Shown piece by piece: positions 23,701-37,400 of a DNA stretch of 64,000 nucleotides. The position numbers and the translations under genes are program-made. The notes beneath the pieces are model-generated. The model ran no database searches, was not told the DNA's origin, and was given only the letters and a program-made list of their open reading frames with translations. The stretch is taken from NCBI RefSeq assembly GCF_001949145.1, contig NW_019091394.1, positions 1,893,330 to 1,957,329 on the forward strand, read 5' to 3'. The stretch is from Acanthaster planci. Lineage: Eukaryota; Echinodermata; Asteroidea; Valvatida; Acanthasteridae. The stretch's first letter is position 1. Every line of letters begins with the position of its first letter.

Positions 23701-26700
23701 GACGAGGGCGAAATGCGGAAGTTCGCGTCAGGAAATGTCAGGCGAAGTTGCAGGAAAGGAAACAGGTCTGGACCGCGCAAGAATTGTAAAGAGTTCTTCG
23801 CCTGCGTTAGGAATCAACTCTGAAACATAGCCAACGTCTTTTTTTCTCTGTTTGTCCTCCTAGAAATAAAGACATGATTTGCTTTTTATACTCTTTGACA
23901 GAATGACAAGTTTCAATTCTGTTTTTCAGACCAATTTTCTTCAAATTTCGTGGCTCTCGAAACAAAAACAGATCATCCCTTTTCGTGCACGATTAAGGTT
24001 TCTTGTCAAACACAGGCCTACAGTAAGCGACCTTCACTTCTTTTTCACGTCGATGATAAACAACTGAAATGTTAGGCCTGTGATGACATCGTCTTCGTTA
24101 GCCTTCGGTGTGAGCATGAATTATGGGAAGCTGAAAAAAAAATCAAGCACTCAGAAATTGTCTTCTTTCACGATTCACGCTGTTTATTCAGTGCACTTCC
24201 GTACCTGTGTGAGAGGTGGAAGTGCGTGTGAATCGCATTTGGCCCATGCAGGGCTTTCAATGATTGTCTTCAGTCACGTGAAAGGACGGGATGATTTAGC
24301 GGCACGGCGTATCCACACGGTGGAAGCCAGGAGAGGGTCGGTTCCGTTCGCCATTCCTCCCCCAGCGACGGACTGACTGATAACTCGGACTCAGACCTTT
24401 CGGGTGAATACACCCCTCAGACCGACCCAGGTGTTAGCTCTTTCTACGTCGCGGTCGTATTTTTTCCCCACTTTTGGCTGATAAACTACGACTGACCCTC
24501 AGTAGGGCCTGAATACAAAAAGGAATCATTTACAATGTTCCTTGAAGCAGTTACTAGAACAACATTATTAGCCCTACCTGTAATACTAAGTAGAACTTTA
24601 AGTGAAACTACGGGAGAGTACTGGGGCTTGAAAAAGTGACACAAACAAGAGAGATATCGGCAAAAGTAAGCTGCCCATACAAGCAACGACTGAAGAACTC
24701 AGTCAGGCAAATAATTATGCTCAGGAAAATTGCAAAAATGCCCTGATCAGCAATAAGAGGCGACTGGGTTGGGAAGTGAAACTCGCTTCTAAAAAAGAGT
24801 GTCCGAAGTTTTAGTTACTGTTGAGAAAAAAGTTGTATTGTCATAGGTTCTTATCGGAAGTATGCTCATGAGCCCACGGAGGGAAGATGCAAAATGACTT
24901 CCTTCCTCCATGATCTGTGTGACATCCTTGGCACAGAATATCTTCAACCTTTTTCCACGACAGTCCTCGGCACAACCCGTCGCCTACTAGGAACCCTTCG
25001 AGTTTATTAGCTTAATGCGACCAATCATGGGCCCATTCCAACCCGTGTTGTCACAAGCCAAGTGAAGCCCTTTTCCCGAGCCGGCGGCCCGGCTCTGGCT
25101 TGCGAAAACAACCCCGTGGCTTGTTGGCGGAGACGTCTACAATTTCGCCGGGCAAACTGTCCCCGGGCGATCTTGCAACCGATCCGCTCCGGTCCCCGCC
25201 ACCTTCGCGGTGATTTGTTCCCCTCGGGGGTCCACGGCATCAAAGAGGAAACAGGCGCTCAGAACGAATGGGTTCCGGCCTGCTCTTAGTCCTAAAATCA
25301 ATTTCTGGTTTTCCTAATCAACTGTTCACCAAATTCTCCTTCTCTCCTCCATGGAACAAGATTCTCCTGAGCGAAATCAACTACTGAGAAAATCCTGCCG
25401 TAGTGGACCACAAGGCTGACCACAATTGATCGATGCTTCGTTTGGCTGTTGCTCTATCAGTTGCGATAACCACTTCATGAATCCAACACGAGGTTCTCAG
25501 ATGTTGTTTGTATATTACGGAATACCAGCGGTCTAACTGGACGCACATGTACTGCACCCGATCGCGGGATTAAAAGGGATTAAATTATATTTACAGTCTA
25601 ATCCCGGGGGAGAGCAGCGACAAATTGAGTGACAGCGTATTATACAAGGACGAGGTCGGAATTCATTAAGAACAGAATGCCACGATTTCTTTTTTTCAGA
25701 AAGCTGTTTCTTGAGCTGACGGAACAGTGCTCGGCTTGAAGGATATGGTTTGGTCTCGCTCAAGTCCAACTAGTTTATGTATTATGCGAATCTCTCATTG
25801 TACAAAATTCCCAGTTTTTGCCCGCCAGTTAAAAATTAACACGTGTTAAAATTATGAAACGGAAATCCGAATAGCAAATGATTTAAGCTTTAACCATGTA
25901 GCAGTGTTTCGGTCGTTATCGATTTCAGTGAGGTTTCTCGTTTGAATTTAAAATTGATACAAGTAAAAAGAGGAGAATATTCCATGGTCGTATAACTTAC
26001 AAGGGTGCTTAGTACAAGGAACTGTCTTTTTTATTCAATAATTCTTGTTAAAGTGTTACAGCTTTCTAGTTGCCTCTACTGACGAGGTTAGCTTTGCACA
26101 GAGATTTCCGTGGCGATGAGAGGCGATTTGTAGAGGTCTGTAAGGCACGGAGGTTTGCTCAGGTGCCCTTTATATAGCCATGCGCTTAAGTAAATGCGTT
26201 ATAGAGATGGCCATAAAGTGCTGCGAGACGAATACAGCTGGAACCATATTAAAAAAGTATTAAGGGTTGCGTCTTCGTCGGTTGGAAAAAAAAACTGTTG
26301 GTAAATCTTTCATTTTGTGGCCTGACAATAAGGAATCAGCCCCCCCCCGTGCCCACAAGTCACGACCTCATCTAGATTTTCATCCAAGATGGTGCTGTAG
26401 GGGCCTACTCATCATCATATATTCTGGAAAATCACATCCCATCAGCGCTTCGCTGATGCGATTTCGGCTAATCATTGTTGCGAGTTACTCTCAGACAACG
26501 AGGATATGCGTTGAGGCGGCTGAGTTGTGCTTACTTAATAACAACTTTATCCCACAACCCGATTTGCATGTCTGTCTTGAATGGCATTATGCTTGCGGCT
26601 AGTATGCGGTTGACTTTTTGTTTTAAATTAAAGAGGCAGGAAATAAGTATCCAACCTTCCCAAAACTGATTCCTGTCACATCTGGTTAGAATTCAGCTCT

Positions 26701-29700
26701 CCGTCACCTGACCCCCCCCACAACCGAATACCAATTCCCCATCCTGTTTATTATTATCACCCAACTAGATGCTGTCCCCCCACATCGTCTGTTAATAGGG
26801 CAGGGTGTTAATTGGATATAGCGGGGACCTGGATATCTCATGCCCCTAAAGGGTCCGCGATACCTTCCCACAGTCCGAACTCTGGAAACGTGGGAGATGG
26901 TAATGCCACTGTGGAGCTATTTAACATGTGGCATAGTTGGTGTCGTCAAAATCGGGTTTGGAATAGGCGTTTTGGGGGACATGACAGGGTCGCTGACGAG
27001 CAAAGCGTATTCTTTTTTCCACTTAAACTTTACACGTGTGACCCATGCGCTGTGCTCCACGTTTTTATGTCGATATGGATACAATGGTGTCCTTGCTTGC
27101 CATATTTGGAAACACCCACAATTTCTGTACCCCTCCCAACAAAAATGATATTTTCCAAAATCCTGTTTAGTGTATTGTTATGATAAGATTATGTTTGGTT
27201 CTCTGAGAGGCCAGACTTGGTGTCTCGGCGGTCCCTCGGGCCCCGTGCCGAGCCCCACGGATCACCGGCTCAGCGGGTTTGACATTGACTATAAAGTAAA
27301 AAAGAGGAGAGTTTCAGAGCCGGTGAGGAAAAGGGTCAAGGTCTGGCGGTGCGCGCCCCGGCGCTGGTCGGTTGTTTGCTCTTGGACGGAGCACGCGCAT
27401 TATGCACGGTGAATACAAAACGTGTGAAAGTTGCCGCGTCGTGCACGAACAGCCACCTGCCTCTGGCTTTCTGTCGAGCGCTCCCGTTCGCCACCGCAAA
27501 CTCCAAGGTTACTTTGCCTTTTTGTTTTTTGTTCTTTATTTGGTTGTTGTTTTCATTTTCAAATTCAACTTTTTGGCGGCAGAACGGTGTAGATGTTAAA
27601 AAAAAGTAGCGAGGCTGGATGGGATGGAGGTGGCGAGAAGCCGCCAGAGTTAATTGGTAAGTAAGCAACGCGCACGCGCTGTCTTGATCGGTTTGTATAG
27701 CTCGGGCTGAGCGATTGGCTGAATGGGGGGGGGGCATTGTGATTCTTTTTCAAAGTCCGGTTACGTTTGTAGCGGTGGTTTCGTCCGTAACCATGGAATC
27801 GTTAGACCGAATGGGTAGACTCTCCTTTTGATTTCAAATCAAATCGTTTTGTTATTCCCGCGACAAAGCCTTTGAGTCCCCTCAAAATGGAACTTCCAAA
27901 TGAAAAGAACTAGTTAGAGTCCGAGGCCCAACATGAAGCAAAGCCGTTGCTTGTGAAATGCCTGACTCCCAGCTTTAAAAAACCGGGGTTGTTGCTGTTA
28001 AAATGCTTGATCGAACACAGAGTCGCTCCTATCTGACCTATTGGGAGCCTCCCCTTGGTTAGATTGTAGCAATAGCGTAGATTTGTGTTGGGAACGGGGA
28101 AAGAGGGGTGAGAGATTGGGTATGACTGTGCGGGGGATGACTTGCCAGACCAAGGGAATTTGAAAAGTGTNTTCTAAAAAAGTTAAAGTACAAGCAAAAG
28201 AGGAACAATAGGGGGTCCCCAGTTGCAGGTAAATACACACTTGTGTGTGTTTGTGGGGGGGACCCAATATGACTCTAGGGGGCGATGTTCATGATATGGA
28301 TGTGCATTTGTATTATGTATTACACTCCCGCAGAACAAAACAGCGTATTTATTTATCATTTTTCAATTATTTTGAGCTTCCGAGTGCTATTGAGTATATT
28401 TTGGTCGTTGGGAAGTCTGAAAAATTATCCAATCCACCTTGATTTTTTTCTCGCTCCGAAAAAAGGGGGGGGGGTTCAACAGCCTGTCCTCCCACCCAGA
28501 AAAAAAGTGGGGGTGAAATGTACCCCATCTCTCCAGGATTTACGCCCATGGATTGTGGTTTGCTGTCGGTTTTTAAAAATCTGATCGAAATAATAATTAA
28601 AAAAACCTCAAACCAACCACAGATTGCTTCGTTCATGCATAGAAAAATGCTTGTGAAATCAAACCCTCCACGTTTATCTTTATCAAACGTAGTCCAGAAA
28701 TAGGCCTAGCTAGCTTTGTCCCAAGCCTTCTTCACCCTTCCTAGTTTCCCGCCGGTAAACAATACACTTGTCATGTATAGTGCACCGTACAGGTTTTTCC
28801 AGGGCGTGCATGAAATGCTAGTAGTGGTTTATTGTAGATCTGTAGAGTTCTTTTATGTGTGATTCCATGGAGTTGTTTATTTTTATTCTGATGAAGTTGT
28901 TAAATAATAGGGCATCTCTGTCGGGGTGAATGGATGGCCTATGGATGCCCGTGTACCTCCCTGTGACAGCAGTGAATTTCTTTGTCACTGAAATAGCCCG
29001 GTCTGACATTTCAACACAACATCCTTCCCGTTCTGCGACCGTCAGTCCCAAACGAGGATGGCCTTATCGCGGGAGATTGGGGTGAAATGTACCCGGGTCG
29101 GCTCGCGCGTTTTGCCCCGGGCCTTGTAAAGGGAGCCGGTCCCCGGGACGGGTGAGATCCACAAAAAATCCCGGGAAAGAGAGCAGGACACCAAGGCGGA
29201 AAAATAGTCCGATGCTGAAGGTTGGCCGTGTATCACGTATCAGACGAAAGCCTTCCCATTAAGGAGCAATGTTTGCCTGAAAATCTCTGCATATTTAACG
29301 AGACAATTAAAAATTTAGAGATAAACTTTGAAACTATTAGAATAAAACTTAAATTCAAAATTAAAACGGGGCAGGGCGTAGCAGTGGAGTGCTTCAACGG
29401 AAGGGTAGTTACCACGAAATTAAGAATTTGATCAAAGTTCACTGCGTTGCTCTTCAAGAAGAGCCAGCCAGAATTTTGAGATATCATCCGAACAAAGAAT
29501 GATTACCAACGAACAGCAAGCTGACGTTTTCTTCCCCAAGTTGAAGCTTCGAAGTTTCGGGTTCCACGAGAGGGCTCTCATCGTTACATATAAACATACC
29601 CTGCACCTTTAAAGCGGGTAAAATGGCGGGAAAAGATCAATTACTATTTTGTGCAGTACCCGAGGTTTGTGTTCGGTCTTGCTAGCTCGGAAGGACGCGA

Positions 29701-30315
29701 GCACCGTTGTTGTTTGTCCTGTCAGTTGGGGGTGACATTTACATTTCCGTCAATCTATTTTTTCTCTCATTTTTCTGACGGAGGTGAAAAAAAGACTCGT
29801 AGGCCGGAGTACACATGTGTGCAACTTTTTGATAGACAGACTGGCGACTTTTTCTCTCTTTGAGCTTTTGGCCTATAATCGGAATCTCTAACAGAAGTGG
29901 CTCAAGGACAAGAACGCATCGTTTTGTTCCCCACAGGTTCCTACTGGCACCTGTCCACATCTATACTTCATGTTTAATTAAGGCGGTGATTCTCAAAGCA
30001 GTAGTACTTAGGGATATCATATCTTCGATACTGTCTCATAATCAGCCGAAGTTCCATGTAATCCCCAATGTGCCTATTGGCGTCCCGGAACTTATGACAG
30101 TGCTTATAGTTTCAAGCAGTTGTACTCGAGCGCACGACCGCGTGCATATTAAAGCAGACTTCTTACCAATCGGCCAACTAACAGTCTAAATCGTCATACT
30201 CCTTTTGTTCTAAAGAACTTATAGATTCTGGTTATAGTACCAATACCAATGTTGATTTAATATTTTTGATCAAATGTGGTATTGGTTCACTTGAGCTTTT
30301 TGCCTGCTGTAGTGT
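20781..30315. other. Gene-poor intergenic DNA downstream of Zic, part 1
   Basis: No recognisable gene. GC-richer, non-repetitive islands occur at about 22260-22400, 23580-23790, 25020-25270 and 27230-27480. The 25020-25270 island contains a CCAAT box and a TCF-like atcaaag. A decayed repeat fragment with ccccatctctccaggatttacgccc-like sequence lies near 28440-28555, and a similar fragment near 33420-33575. One undetermined base sits at 28171. Short frames on both strands have no shared family features. Confidence 0.45.
28171..28171. other. Undetermined base (N)
   Basis: A single n in the assembly. Confidence 1.
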
Positions 30316-30438
30316 ATCGTCACTGCTTTAGGATTCTTTCTTTTGAAGATTTGAGCATCGTCACTGCTTTAGGATTCTTTCTTTTGAAGATTTGAGCATC
30401 GTCACTGCTTTAGGATTCTTTCTTTTGAAGATTTGAGC
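30316..30438 (+). repeat. Perfect 41-bp tandem repeat, three copies
   Basis: The unit starts atcgtcactgctttaggatt and ends gaagatttgagc. It occurs three times head to tail without a mismatch (30316-30356, 30357-30397, 30398-30438). Perfect identity implies recent expansion or an assembly artefact. Confidence 0.95.
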
Positions 30439-31727
30439 ATGTTCAAGAATGTTCTGAGTTACTCATCGGCTTGCAAGATACTCAGTTGGCTCGACCACTC
30501 ACGACCCCAGAAGATACCGTCATATCAGTAAAAAAGTCTCCTGAGACTTCGGACACCTCCCATCGGCCATCCCATAATTTTACTGAAGGCCAGGTTCATT
30601 TGAATTTTTAGTCCTCGCTTGGGCTTGACTTTAGCGACAGGCAAAAAAAAAAAGACTATCGAGGGGAACATCCATTTTTATGAACACATAGAGCAAATCA
30701 ATAATCCCGAAAGTTTTATATAAGCATGGATTTAAAAAAAACCACTCTCCCCTGTTTGCCCAAAGAGTGTAATTTTATTTTGTCCCCTGATGAAATCGTC
30801 GGAATCAGACTGTGTCAATTAAAACTTTCCCTGAGTTTGATGTGGAAGAGTTTGGGCAAAAGAGTTGAATCTCCGAGAATGACTTTCGATCCCAACTGGT
30901 CTTGTCCCTACTTTAGGTCCAATAAGGTGCATTTTTCATCGTAATGGTATGGACGTGTCGGTTCAACAGAAAACAGGTGATAAGAATCGAACCTGAGTCC
31001 ACAAGTTGACGAAGAAGGCAAGCAAAGCACAATCAATTTAATACAACTTCTTATTTCAAAAACTACAGTGCCGTGTTGTGGTTCATTGACTTTCACATTG
31101 TTCATTGTACTTTTCGGCACAAGGTGGAAGTGGTCAGTGTCGATGTCACGTCTATTAAGATCTCGTTCCATCATTTCTCCCGATCGATTTCTTCATCTCG
31201 GGGGTCGAGCGATTCATTCCGGTGGCTGTACTTTGAACTGAACTCAAGTGACAAAAGGGAGCCGTTGCCGTGAACCTGCAGGCTTCCTCGGTTGCTACCT
31301 TGCCCACATAACCGGCTGAGGGCGTGTATACTGTGTAGGAAACCAGACCGTGGGCTGGTGTTGGGACAGTGAGTGGGCACACACTGGACAGTGCTTTTTT
31401 CCCCAGAGAGCTGAATCAACAGTCCCCTTGAATTCAGCATCAACATAGCTACATCTTAGACGAGACAGCCAGCCGTGTCCAAATGTTACGGCCAACCCCC
31501 CCAAAAAAAGTTATGGAAGCCTCAATTCAAACCGGGGGCGTGTTTGTTAAAGCCGCAGCCATTATGAATCAATTGAGTGCTCTAGGCACTATAAGTTTTC
31601 AAGCCTTGAAGAAACCTGTAGATGTGAGACAATAAGGAGCAGTTACAGCATTAGTAATGAAATCACAGAGGAACATTCCGGGCAAAACCCACGGAATCAT
31701 GCAGGTAGTGACTGAAACATGTGGACC

Positions 31728-31800
31728 GAGCCGGGAAACGAACCCAGGACCACAGAGATGGAAGGCAAGGAAGGAACCACTACGCCAACTTACTAGTCCC
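31728..31800 (-). mobile_element. tRNA-derived SINE-like element (head region)
   Basis: On the minus strand it reads ggggactagtaagttggc, then gtagtggttcc (A-box-like), then ctgggttcgtttccc (B-box-like), the internal promoter layout of a tRNA. The sequence after it (tgtttcagtcactacctgca, then gattccgtgggttttgcc) looks like a SINE body. The stems of a functional tRNA are not kept (the T arm has gggttcgtttccc, and no anticodon arm is convincing), so this is a retroposon rather than a tRNA gene. The 3' end is not defined. Confidence 0.5.
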
Positions 31801-34299
31801 CACCGAAATATAGCTGTCTGTCTAATGTAGGGTTGCTAAATATCGAGGAAACCACCATCAGCTCTGTTCAACTTGAAGCTTTGAGGAGCTGAGAACTCCT
31901 TCGCCCCATTAAGTTTTTCCGTTCCCTTGACGAAGTCAGGAGATAAGGTGAAATCGAAGGGTCCAAAAGAATGTGGGAAAAAACACGCTTTGAAAATGAA
32001 GTTTGACAATAAGTCAAGGATATTTTTAATAAGAAAAATAAATAAATGAATTAAGACATGCATGGGTTTGATGGCAAAAATGTATGTAATAAGACACTGT
32101 ATTAATATGATCGACCGGGCTCATGTTTCCGTTGAAGATATTCCAACTCGGACCCTCTTTGAATCTCCGCCCCCTAGTCCACCCCTTGAAAACGCTGAAC
32201 AGCAGTCCTCCTTGTTGTTTGTCTGTCCCTATGGCTTTTGGAGGGTTCGATGCCCGCTAAGCGCCGTGATTAAATTATTGTACCGACTTCAGATTTCAAT
32301 TCTCCGCTCCTCAAAAAAAAAAAGTTCCACCCATAAAAACATCTTGTATCTTGTCCGACTTGAGGGGGGAAAGCGTCCTGTCAAAACCCCACACTTCAAC
32401 TGGGGCCTGAATCGAACATGACAGGGGAGCATTGTTCACCATCCTTTGTCGATATTTCCCCCTGCAATCCGCACTCGGGGACCCACAATGGCTCCTCCAT
32501 CCAACGGCTGCAGCGGCGGCCTGAAAGGCCCGCCCTTGCCCCCAAAGAAAATCCCCTTTGAAAATTACCACTCGTTTGTGGCCCGGGGAATACATACGGG
32601 CCGGCCGTGGCGAACTCTACAGCTATTCAAGCCCCGTGCGCTTGGGCCTCTGCGGCCGCTGAAGTGGGGTGACGGGGACTTGTCGATTTACTGTAACAAC
32701 CATCCATTCTTTTATCTAAAATGAGAGAAAAGCCTAAACTCCTTTTGAATTATTGGTCTAATTTGAGGTCCGGGAACCTTGTAAAAGCTCAAAAAACGCA
32801 GTGCTTTAGTGTTTAAGCCAGAGGGGTGGGTTGTAAAGTGTCGACACTCCCTTTTAAAAAATCGAAATCCCCACACTCACTTCGAACTCGAGTGGTTGGG
32901 AAAAGAGGTTGTCACGTCGGCAATGATTGTAATTGACAGCTAGTTTGGAACCTGGCTTTACCCAGGCTCCACTTTGATCCAAAGCCCTCTGACCAATTCT
33001 ACAACCTTGGAAAAATGTTAGCTTTGAGCATAATCAATGGAATACAGGTCTACCCAACCACTACGGGGACAAACAAAGTGATCCGAGTTATGAATCAAAA
33101 CTGTCGGCCACTGGAGTAAAATCTGTGACGAGGATATGCCTAGGCCTATAATTATAGGAATGATTTAAATTTAAAAAAAATATGCTGTCTGAGGAAATCT
33201 TGGAAAAGCAGCCGGGGGCGTTGCTAGATACCACATAACTCAAAGGGGTGTTGTTTTTAAAACAAATGTACAACTTGTTTATACTTAAAGGGAGTATGAT
33301 ATAGGGGTTGGTTCGCAAATCATACATAAATCAATGAATTATGATCTGAGAAATCCTTAAGCTTATATCCAAACGGTGCATTTAAAATGTGATAATTTTT
33401 TCCCTTTTTACATTACTCCTGAATGCATTTTCGTTTCTTGGGAGCTCCGAAAAACACCTCACAACTCGCCTTTTTTTCACCACAAAAAACAGTTGAAGGT
33501 GACCCAATAGCACATCCTTCCCCCTCCAACGAGTGCAGGAGGTATACCCCCCCATCTCCTCGTGATTTACGCCCCTGATGTTATGTAAATAACTTGATAT
33601 CGATACAGCATCATTGACAGCTCAATACCTGTCCTATACACACAAATCTTATCTCACGCTCGATATTTCGTAACTAATCTCCTGATTACGCATAAAATAA
33701 AGCTCTCTGTCTGTTAATTAATTTAGAATCACAGTGCCCGACTCGCCATTCTGACCAGTTTTACTTTCCTGTGTGTATAAATGTACGTCAAAAGAAGTTC
33801 TTTAATTCGAGCCAAGGTGCACAAGAATGAGCCTGGTCTCAAGTGTCAGGCGGGGTTTTAATTTGTTTTGTTTGTCTTCACGTTTAACATTCAAATGGAC
33901 AGGCACTGGTCTAAACCAGTCACGTAATGTCAATATCTGTGATCGTTGATTGAAATTTCATCACGGTACATGTAACACTGAGTGCTTTGGCTCTATCATG
34001 CCAGTCAACTGCAGTATATTAGGCCTATTCTAGGAAGAAACCAGCAAAGAGGAACTTGTGAGGTATTATTTCTGAAATAATTAGAGAGTGGTGATTATGC
34101 AAGCTTATGCGTTGGTTTGAATGAGTTACCCCAGATTTTTAAAGCGGGTCTTGTAGGATCGATAATAAGTAAAGTGTTTTTGGATTATCGTCTTGTTGTG
34201 TGCAGTTTTTCTCAACTTTGTGCAATGTGTATTTCCCTCTACCGATGCTTCGGTTACTTTTTGACTCATCCAAAGTCAAAACTCCAGGCCTGAGCTCCA

Positions 34300-34460
34300 A
34301 GTTTAACCCTTAACGCGCCACTGGGCATGGCAAACTCCACGGCACAAAAACTCAATTCATGCGTCTTAACGCGCCGATGATGTAAAAGATTATTAATCGC
34401 TCAATAAGCCAAGTTGCCCACCTTACCGCAAAAATAAATATCTTCCTCCCCACAATATCT
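34300..34460. promoter_or_regulatory. Candidate regulatory island with a duplicated TTAACGCGCC word
   Basis: ttaacgcgcc occurs at 34310-34319 and 34366-34375, 56 bp apart in the same orientation. It is followed by attattaatcgctcaataa (homeodomain-type words) and cccacaatatc. The GCGCC core is E2F-like. The surroundings show no repeat structure. Function is inferred only. Confidence 0.25.
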
Positions 34461-37400
34461 GCCGAACAAAGTGGAGAAAGAAAGGAGCCCTTTTTTATTT
34501 ACAAAACGGAGTTGTTCTTTTCATTCGCGTCGAAACGGGCAGACTTCTTGTCGGCGGTGACGGCGCTACAGCGATCGCACGCTATAGGTCCGACGAGCGG
34601 GGAAAAACTGTTGAATCCAGCGGGCATTGTGTCGAGTCAACCGGGGGGATAATGCGGCAGAGAGAGTCGCCAGCTCCCGGGCCCCCGTTAGAACACGGCA
34701 TACCGTTTCTCTAGCCAGGCGTAGGGGCTTTTCTTGCGTCTTTTGCCGTGGGTTCTGTCGACCTTGACGCTCTGTGTTGAGTCTCAATCTCCCCTGTGTG
34801 GTTCGGTGGTTGTTTTCTTTCTTCTCCCGGTAGCGGCGTGCCGGGGCGACAAATCCGGTAAAATGGTGTGATCTCGGACTCTTGTCAAAGCGGCCGACCC
34901 CGAGATGATCCATGGAGCAGGCCAAATCAAAGGCACGGAGCACGCAAAAATATAAACACCAGATATCTGGGTCCCCTATCGGCCAACCTTCGCAAACCTC
35001 CCATGATATCGCTGACTATTTGTCATTAAACAGTCTTTTCTGTCAGCCAAATCGTAATTCCAGCACGGTTCATAGCGCTGAGTAAGTGCGCGGGCAAAGG
35101 GCGGCGTTCTACGGTACAATCTGTTAAGATTTTTCCTGGTAAACAGATATCAATTGGAGAAGACAAAATCATCGCATGTATCAAAAGTAAAGAGTTAAGT
35201 TAGCAACGCAGAAAACTCTCTGGAAGGCACTACCGCAATCACTATAAGACTTCAGACATCAGCTGCTTTAGAAATCGTTGTAAACAGTTTCAAATTGACC
35301 GAAGATAGAATTAAATAGAATTCTGGTAGGATTGACAGAAGTTCTCTAATTTCCAATAGGAATTCAAGTACAGCTTCCTTTTGCTTAAAGAAGCGCGTAG
35401 TTTATTCAGTTCCAAGTTGAATGAAGTGACATTCCTAGGACTTTATGTCTGCTGCAACACTTCCTCATTCAGGGTGGATTTTGTGCGAGCTTTTTGCATG
35501 AAGGCAACCCATGGCGCGGGTCTCCGAATGGCGGCTTGAAATGAGACCAGTTTGCCTTCTGAGCTCAGCTTACATGGAGGTAAATGAGGTGTCCACGACC
35601 CACTTTGAAAGTTCTCCCTGAGGACTTGAGAAGACTAGCACATCCAATATCAGTCGCCAATCTGGTACAAATTGAAGATAATAGGAATAATTCATCCTAG
35701 AACTCAGTTGTGAGTGCGAAGAAAAGGCAAAGTCATCTGGGTGCCTTTGGCATTGCGTGCGTGTTGGTGGTAAGTTGCTATGAAAGGCAGTTTTCCCCCG
35801 CGTTTTCGCTTGACTGACCAGTATGGCCTTCACTTTCCTCATTATTGACTGTTGGTAAAAGGTTTTATATTAAATGGTATCATGGGTACGGCCTACCCCA
35901 TCAACGCCCATGTAAGCACTTTCCAGAGAGAGCATAGTAACTGGTGCCGAAACTGCTGAGAAGGAATGACAGTAAAGTTCCAATTGACCAAACAGTTTGG
36001 GTTTGTAAGTGCACCCGACTAACTGACAAAAAAAATGAATACCCTAATGCTGTGGGATCTGACAATTGTTTTCTATGTAGTTTGACTCACGGCAGCTCTG
36101 TGATATCATCTGTAGAGTTTGCACTGGTCCAAGCCGGGACAGATTCGAGTCAACCAACCAGACCGACCCTGAGCTCATTCATCGCCGGGCCGGTGCCCGG
36201 CGGGGTCTGCCCGATGAAGTGGAAAAACGACCGCGGCGAGTCAGACGCAACGCCCATCGGGGCGTACTTGATGTTGCCACACTTATTCGATGGTGGCGGT
36301 GTTGGCTGTGACGCTGGTTCTTTTTACTCAGTTCTTTCTTCTTCCCATTTTTTTCAAAGTCGATTTTTTTATCGTCATTACAACAAGTGACCTTATCATG
36401 AATGGGAAATCTCTGGGCATTGTTGGTGTGTATCAACATCAAACTGTGTAACACCGAGTAAGTACCTCCTAACGCCGCAGGCTTGCTGGTTTATAAACTT
36501 GGTTCATACATAAGTTACGCGATTCGTACCCTTCGGTTGTCCAAACGAGGACCCCTGGCAGGCCTTGATCGCTGTAGACGATCCCCTGAAATGGATCAGA
36601 CAACAAGATTTGGAATGAATCAGTATGAATGAGAAATAACGCATTTTGAGGCGAAATTTTGAACACCTCTTACACATTCCCATCTACACATGTTACGGTG
36701 TATGTGAATCGATACACTTTCGTTTTTAAGTGGACAATTGGATATTGCACTCAACGAAAGTGACCAAATCCCCCCGTTCTGCAAACTAATGCTGGAAGTT
36801 GATTAAATCTCTCTCGAATCTTAAAGTTAACAGACAACTGGGAATATTTTATACCAACTGTCCGTTGGGTAATCTTCTTCATAGTGCATTGAATTTACCG
36901 ACCGCCATGGGCTATGTAAAGTAAAGCTCTTCATTAAACCAGCAAAGACAAATTTTTCTAAACTAATTTGACTCGTACAGATGGGCTAAGACATCTTGCC
37001 CTTCAAAACCCGCATTGTGGATGTAGGCCGACAAGTGTCGATAGATAGGTCTCGCATCAGATGAATGTCCTTTTCCAGCGCAGAGAGAAAGAGAGAGATT
37101 TGGGCCGACAAGCAGGCGTAAATCACCCGTCACTCTTCGATGCTTCCACGGGCCTCGAAGTTGTGAGTTCCTTCGCCAATTCTGCGTCATGTCGCCCGAT
37201 TTTCTCACACCTCGTTTGGCACTTCGCACCTCCGATTTTTTCCGGTACAAAGGGTAAACTTGTAATCCAAAGCAAATTAATGGGGCTTGACCCAGTTTGC
37301 TTTGTTGCCTGAAACATAACCGAGTGTGATGGTCTTACAAAATCACGGTATATACAAAATGCTTTGAGGGGTTGACTTTCCTGTTATTTCCCAATTTTCC

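Noticed and set aside
27170-27412. Possible basic coding exon (YKVKKRRVSEPVRKRVKVWR)
   Set aside because: A TATA-like tataaag lies inside it and no family resemblance, start or splice context supports coding.
30316-30438. CRISPR-like array
   Set aside because: Units are contiguous with no spacers, and the genome is animal; it is a simple tandem repeat.
34566-34943. 125-codon minus-strand frame, Arg-rich
   Set aside because: Begins with GTG rather than ATG, has no recognisable domain and sits in a GC-rich patch.
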